The notes under the pieces: generated by a model
What the model was told of the DNA's origin: nothing
Databases searched by the model: none
Seen by the model: only the letters and a program-made list of their open reading frames with translations
NCBI RefSeq assembly: GCF_012726295.1
Contig: NZ_JABAOB010000001.1
Span: 1,798,001 to 1,862,000 of the forward strand
Length of the DNA: 64,000 nucleotides
Source of the DNA: Chitinophaga sp. Ak27
GTDB lineage: Bacteria > Bacteroidota > Bacteroidia > Chitinophagales > Chitinophagaceae
Reading direction: 5' to 3'
Made by a program: the position numbers and the translations under genes
In this document: piece by piece, positions 60,009-64,000 of the stretch
How positions within the stretch are numbered: position 1 is the stretch's first letter
How the letters are laid out: every line of letters starts with the position of its first letter

Positions 60009-61237
60009 ATTGATACTAGTTCTCCTTTTTTCCACACCATAACAGGTTTCATCTTACCCTGATAATAGAGGATATCTCTGTAATCAGCAGTAGGATAAGC
60101 CTGTAAGTCGGCTATATAGCCGGGTACCAGTTGACCGGCATTGCGTAACTGCAGGGCCGGGGCGGCTCTCAGGGTCAGTGCGGCCAGTACTTCTGCTGTA
60201 GACAATTTCTCTGCGGCGCTCATTACGGCAGCTTGCACGAGTAAGTCGCCCATTGGCGCTGATCCGGGGTTCCAGTCGCTGGCAATAGCAACGCAGGCGC
60301 CAGCATTCAGCAACTTACGGGCCGGCGCATAAGGCATGCCCAGTCCCAGCGAAGCACCAGGCAAAACTACAGCAACCGTATCAGAATTTGCCAGTAAAGC
60401 GATTTCTTTTTCTGTGCTGGCTTCGAGATGGTCGGCAGATAAGGCGCCGGCGTTAACGGCTACAGCAGCGCCGCCCGCACTGAATTGATCGGCATGCACG
60501 GTGGCCGCAAAGCCTTGCTGCAGGGCCTTTTGCAAAAAGGAGGCAGCCGCAGTAGCAGAAAAAGCTGTTTCTTCAATAAAAATATCCACACGCCGGGTCA
60601 GCTGTTCCTGTTTCAATAGGGGCAATAGTTCCTGTAGGATCCATTGCAGGTAAGCCTCTTCCGAATCGTTATAGTCGCGGGGCTTCATATGTGCGGCCAG
60701 GCAGGTGGGCACCAGCGTAGCGCTTGTATGCAGCGCTGCCTGCTGGATAGCCCGCAGCATTTTTAACTCACTTTCTTCGTTGAGGCCGTAACCACTTTTC
60801 ACTTCAATGGTGGTAACACCTTCTTTTAAATGGCGATTAGCCCGGGCTACCGTATTCTCGGTAAGGGTAACGAGGTCGGCTATACGTGTTTTGGTGACCG
60901 AATCCCAGATACCGCCGCCGGCATGGGCTATTTCCAGGTAGCTTTTTCCGGCAATGCGCATAGCATAGTCGCGATTGCGGGTGCCGTCGTAACAGATATG
61001 GGTATGGCAATCGATAAATCCTGGCAGCAATACCATGGGCGTATCTATAAAAGCAATTTCACTGTCGGGGTACCGTTGCAGGAGCGACTTATAATCTGCT
61101 ACCGCAACGATGTCACCGTTTTCCAACACCACGCCTCCTTTTTCTATCACCTTGAGCTGCTCATCCTGCAGGGCGCCCTTCAGCGACAAATCTGTCATGG
61201 GCAATATTTGGGTGAAAGGACCGAGTAATGTTTTCAT
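60005..61237 (-). CDS. hutI: Imidazolonepropionase
   Basis: The 410-residue amidohydrolase opens imidazolone propionate to N-formimidoyl-glutamate. Metal and substrate motifs are present: GFIDCHTHICYDGTRNRDY, AGGGIWDSV, VKSGYGL, VHADQFSAGGAA, ADHLEAS and SDWNPGSAP. It is coupled to hutG by a 4-base overlap. It is separated from hutU by 89 bp holding inverted-repeat copy 7, the only real gap in the operon. Confidence 0.96.
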   Translation of the reverse strand: MKTLLGPFTQILPMTDLSLKGALQDEQLKVIEKGGVVLENGDIVAVADYKSLLQRYPDSEIAFIDTPMVLLPGFIDCHTHICYDGTRNRDYAMRIAGKSYLEIAHAGGGIWDSVTKTRIADLVTLTENTVARANRHLKEGVTTIEVKSGYGLNEESELKMLRAIQQAALHTSATLVPTCLAAHMKPRDYNDSEEAYLQWILQELLPLLKQEQLTRRVDIFIEETAFSATAAASFLQKALQQGFAATVHADQFSAGGAAVAVNAGALSADHLEASTEKEIALLANSDTVAVVLPGASLGLGMPYAPARKLLNAGACVAIASDWNPGSAPMGDLLVQAAVMSAAEKLSTAEVLAALTLRAAPALQLRNAGQLVPGYIADLQAYPTADYRDILYYQGKMKPVMVWKKGELVSI

Positions 61238-61249
61238 GGTTTATTTTTT

Positions 61250-61325
61250 TGAGCATAAAGCATAAAGCCATTGGCGCGAATGATGAATGCGAATATAGTA
61301 CCCATGGCTTTATGCTTTATGCTTC
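61250..61325. repeat. AAAGC-arm inverted-repeat element, copy 7
   Basis: A perfect 20-bp stem pairs 61252-61271 with 61304-61323; the arms are AGCATAAAGCATAAAGC words. The loop has GCGAATGAT and TGCGAATAT in plus orientation but lacks the TCGC half, so this is a shortened copy. It lies 3 bases beyond the hutU stop (61327-61329), inside the hut operon. Confidence 0.85.
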
Positions 61326-61326
61326 T

Positions 61327-62994
61327 CTAATAAATTTCAAACTTTCTTCCCCATTCCTGTGCCTTTTCATAGCCGGCGTCTGCATGGCGGTAAATGCCCA
61401 GTGCGGGATCATTGAACAGTACGCGGCTCAGGCAGGAGGCAGCGCGATCAGTACCATCGGCCAGTACTACCATTCCGGCATGCTGAGAATATCCCATGCC
61501 TACGCCACCACCGTGGTGGAAAGAAACCCAGGTGGCGCCTCCGCCGGTATTGGCCATGAGGTTGAGTAATGGCCAGTCGCTCACGGCATCGGACCCATCG
61601 AGCATCGCTTCGGTTTCTCGGTTGGGGGAAGCCACAGAGCCACAGTCGAGGTGATCGCGGCCAATTACAATGGGTGCTTTTACTTTCCCGTTTCTCACCA
61701 GCTCATTGAAAATGAGGCCGGCCTTTTCGCGTTCACCGAGGCCCAGCCAGCAAATGCGGGCGGGAAGGCCCTGGAAGGCTACCTTTTCCTGCGCTTGTTT
61801 CAACCAGTTGATCAGGTGGGTATTTTCAGGAAATGCTTCCATGAGTGCGCGATCGGTGGTATAAATATCTTCCGGGTCGCCGGAGAGGGCTACCCAGCGG
61901 AAAGGTCCTTTTCCTTCACAGAATAACGGACGGATATAAGCGGGCGTAAAGCCGGGGAAATTAAAGGCGTTGGGCTCTCCTCCTTCCCTGGCAAACTCGC
62001 GCAGGTTGTTACCGTAGTCGAAAGTAATGGCGCCTTTTTGCTGTAATTGCAGCATGAAGCCAACGTGTCGGGCCATGCTTTTCAGCGACAATTCGCGGTA
62101 CCTGGCCGGATCCTGTTTACGGAGTTCCAATGCTGCTGCCAACGTCATACCATTGGGCACATAACCATTCAGCGGGTCATGGGCGGAAGTTTGGTCGGTG
62201 AGGATATCTGGAATGATATTGTCTTTCAGCATTCTTTCCAGCATATCCCCGGCATCGCTTACCAGGCCAATGGAGAGCGCCTGTCCTTTCGCCTGGGCAT
62301 CCTTAGCCCATTGGATGGCTTCTTCATAAGAATACGTCATGCGATCGATATAACGGGTATCCAGTCTTTTCTGGATACGGGTAGGATCGATGTCGGCACC
62401 GATGAATACAGCGCCCGCCATGGTAGCGGCCAGGGGCTGAGCGCCGCCCATACCGCCAATACCGGCAGTTACCAGCAGTTTGCCGGAAAGGTTGCCGTTA
62501 AAATGCTGACGGCCGCATTCCATAAAGGTTTCATAGGTACCTTGTAAGATGCCCTGTGTACCAATATAGATCCAGCTACCGGCGGTCATTTGCCCGTACA
62601 TCATCAGGCCTTTGGCTCTTAATTCGTTGAAATGCTCCCAGGTAGCCCATTTGGGAACCAGGTTGCTGTTGGCCAGCATTACGCGCGGGGCCTGGGGATG
62701 GGTGCGTACAATACCCACTGGTTTCCCCGACTGCACCAGCAGGGAGTGGTGGTCGTCCAGTACCAGCAGTGATTCAATAATTTTTTGCAGGGCTTCGCGG
62801 TTGCGGGCGGCTTGGCCTATACCACCGTATACTACCAGTTCATCGGGGTTTTCGGCTACTTCGGCATCCAGGTTATTGAGTAACATGCGCAGCGGCGCTT
62901 CTGTTTGCCAGGATCTGGCATGCAGCTGGGTACCGCGGGGCGCCTTGTAATGCGGGTGGGCTGCGTAGGTTTTAATAAAGTCCAAACTGGTCAT
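61327..62994 (-). CDS. hutU: Urocanate hydratase
   Basis: The 555-residue enzyme adds water to urocanate using tightly bound NAD+. The NAD-binding segment [35 protein letters not shown], the active-site region [15 protein letters not shown] and [23 protein letters not shown], and [26 protein letters not shown] are all as in the family. The start overlaps hutH by 23 bases. The stop is followed at once by inverted-repeat copy 7. Confidence 0.97.
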   Translation of the reverse strand: MTSLDFIKTYAAHPHYKAPRGTQLHARSWQTEAPLRMLLNNLDAEVAENPDELVVYGGIGQAARNREALQKIIESLLVLDDHHSLLVQSGKPVGIVRTHPQAPRVMLANSNLVPKWATWEHFNELRAKGLMMYGQMTAGSWIYIGTQGILQGTYETFMECGRQHFNGNLSGKLLVTAGIGGMGGAQPLAATMAGAVFIGADIDPTRIQKRLDTRYIDRMTYSYEEAIQWAKDAQAKGQALSIGLVSDAGDMLERMLKDNIIPDILTDQTSAHDPLNGYVPNGMTLAAALELRKQDPARYRELSLKSMARHVGFMLQLQQKGAITFDYGNNLREFAREGGEPNAFNFPGFTPAYIRPLFCEGKGPFRWVALSGDPEDIYTTDRALMEAFPENTHLINWLKQAQEKVAFQGLPARICWLGLGEREKAGLIFNELVRNGKVKAPIVIGRDHLDCGSVASPNRETEAMLDGSDAVSDWPLLNLMANTGGGATWVSFHHGGGVGMGYSQHAGMVVLADGTDRAASCLSRVLFNDPALGIYRHADAGYEKAQEWGRKFEIY

Positions 62995-64000
62995 TGTAAA
63001 CTCCGTTTAAGTTAAGTTGATGACTGGCGGCGGCTTCATTGGCTACGCGTACCAGCGATTGATTGGTGATGATATGATGGAGGGCGGCAATATCGTTGGC
63101 GAAGATGCGGTCCTTAGCGGCAAACGTTACCTGTTCACGGGTATAGCGATGCACGGCTTCCAGCACAGGGCCTGATTTCAGCGGCCGGCGGAAATCCACC
63201 GCCTGTGCGGCATACAGTAATTCTATGGCCAGTATGTATTCCAGGTTGTCGATCACCTGGTTCAGTTTTCGCCCGCTGATAGACCCCATGGATACGTGAT
63301 CTTCCTGGCCGAGGGAGGTAGGTACGCTATCGGCGCTGGCAGGGAAACAAAGTGTTTTATTTTCTGTTACCAGGGCGGCGGTAGTGTATTGTGGAATCAT
63401 GAAACCGGAGTTAAGCCCGGCATCCTGGATCAGGAGCTTAGGCAGACCATATCTTCCTTCGATCATCATATAACAGCGCCGGTCGGAAATATTGCCCAGC
63501 TCCGCAGCCGCTACTGTGGCGTAATCCAGGGGAAGAGCCATGGGCTGTCCGTGGAAGTTGCCACCGCTGATAGTATCTTCCGCGCTGAAGATAATCGGGT
63601 TATCGGTAACGGCATTCAGCTCTATGGTAGTAAGTTCGAGCAGGTGCAGCCAGGCGGTGCGGGACGCACCATGTACCTGTGGCATACAACGCAGGGAGTA
63701 TGGGTCTTGTACGCGGCCACAATCCACATGTGATGACATGATTTCTGAATGGTCGAGCAATGTTTTCAGACGGTGCGCTACCAGCTGGTTGCCGGGGAAA
63801 GGACGGATGGCGTGTAAGCGGGAATCGAAAGGTTTGGCGGTGCCCATGAGTCCTTCGAGGGAAAGGGCGCCGATGATATCGGCTGCTTCCAGCGCGTTGT
63901 GGAGGCGCTGCACGGCTTTTACAGCAAACGACAGGATGAACTGTGTACCATTGATCAGTGCCAGTCCTTCTTTGGGCCCCAGTACAATGGGTTGTATACC
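62972..64000 (-). CDS. hutH: Histidine ammonia-lyase, C-terminal part (5' end outside window)
   Basis: The frame is open to the right window edge; 342 residues are visible. They start just after the Ala-Ser-Gly prosthetic-group triad of the family, which lies outside. The visible part contains [47 protein letters not shown] and [15 protein letters not shown], all typical of HutH. It deaminates histidine to urocanate, the first step of the pathway completed by hutU, hutI and hutG downstream. The end overlaps hutU by 23 bases. Confidence 0.95.
   Translation of the reverse strand, partial: GIQPIVLGPKEGLALINGTQFILSFAVKAVQRLHNALEAADIIGALSLEGLMGTAKPFDSRLHAIRPFPGNQLVAHRLKTLLDHSEIMSSHVDCGRVQDPYSLRCMPQVHGASRTAWLHLLELTTIELNAVTDNPIIFSAEDTISGGNFHGQPMALPLDYATVAAAELGNISDRRCYMMIEGRYGLPKLLIQDAGLNSGFMIPQYTTAALVTENKTLCFPASADSVPTSLGQEDHVSMGSISGRKLNQVIDNLEYILAIELLYAAQAVDFRRPLKSGPVLEAVHRYTREQVTFAAKDRIFANDIAALHHIITNQSLVRVANEAAASHQLNLNGVYNDQFGLY

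Overview
The window looks like a chromosomal segment from a Bacteroidota bacterium of the Chitinophaga type. Evidence for this: TAnnTTTG (-7) boxes with upstream TTTG and no consistent Shine-Dalgarno sequences; a TonB-dependent receptor followed by lipoproteins; a giant Calx-beta surface protein with a type B (gliding-motility-type) type IX secretion sorting domain next to PorP/SprF-like and OmpA-family genes; and Bacteroidota families (DUF5683, DUF4421, PspC-like, GH3). I see no phage, insertion sequence, CRISPR array or plasmid module. The placement at genus level is inference.

Layout. 1-4.1 kb: the 3' part of a TonB-dependent receptor plus two related lipoproteins. 4.2-5.8 kb: a small accessory patch (a DUF7738/DUF6892-like protein, an unrecognised 102-aa protein, ORF fragments). 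5.9-10.5 kb: tmRNA (tag GESNYAMAA), rseP, dxr and a GH3-family enzyme, all on the minus strand. 11-16 kb: rplU-rpmA, a lysine/alanine-rich H1-like repeat protein, a PolX-like PHP protein, a PrsW-type protease, a DsbA-family protein and a GNAT enzyme. 16.2-31.3 kb: a four-gene surface cluster read leftwards (3125-aa Calx-beta adhesin, PorP/SprF-like protein, OmpA/PD40 lipoprotein, 827-aa Calx-beta protein). 31.7-40 kb: ahcY, pdxJ, lon, two outer-membrane proteins and a membrane phosphoesterase. 40.3-44.8 kb: UPF0173 hydrolase, parA-parB-DUF5683, dapB and an Rrf2 regulator. 45-48 kb: sulfate assimilation (cysH, cysD, cysN). 48-59 kb: SDR threonine dehydrogenase, kdsA, PspC-like protein, aconitase, HD hydrolase, LOG protein, DUF4421, phosphodiesterase, purU and a CHAD protein. 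59-64 kb: the histidine-degradation operon hutH-hutU-hutI-hutG, with hutH cut by the window edge.

The most unusual signal is a dispersed family of long inverted-repeat elements (about 75-130 bp), with seven clear copies and one degenerate copy in this window. Their arms are built from AAAGC-type words, and the loop carries GAATGAT, GCGAATAT and TCGC blocks. Nearly every copy abuts or overlaps a stop codon. The arms vary in sequence between copies but stay complementary to each other. One copy has a 15-bp tripled arm that encodes the end of aconitase; another exactly fills the gap between two convergent stop codons; another sits inside the hut operon. I do not recognise this family. It could be a REP/MITE-like element, a 3'-end RNA stabiliser/terminator, or both.

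Other points of interest: a 1065-bp tandem duplication with 778 bp of apparently identical sequence inside the adhesin gene; likely leaderless promoters; a tmRNA tag ending AMAA; and a PolX-like protein with an intact PHP site but a degenerate polymerase site.
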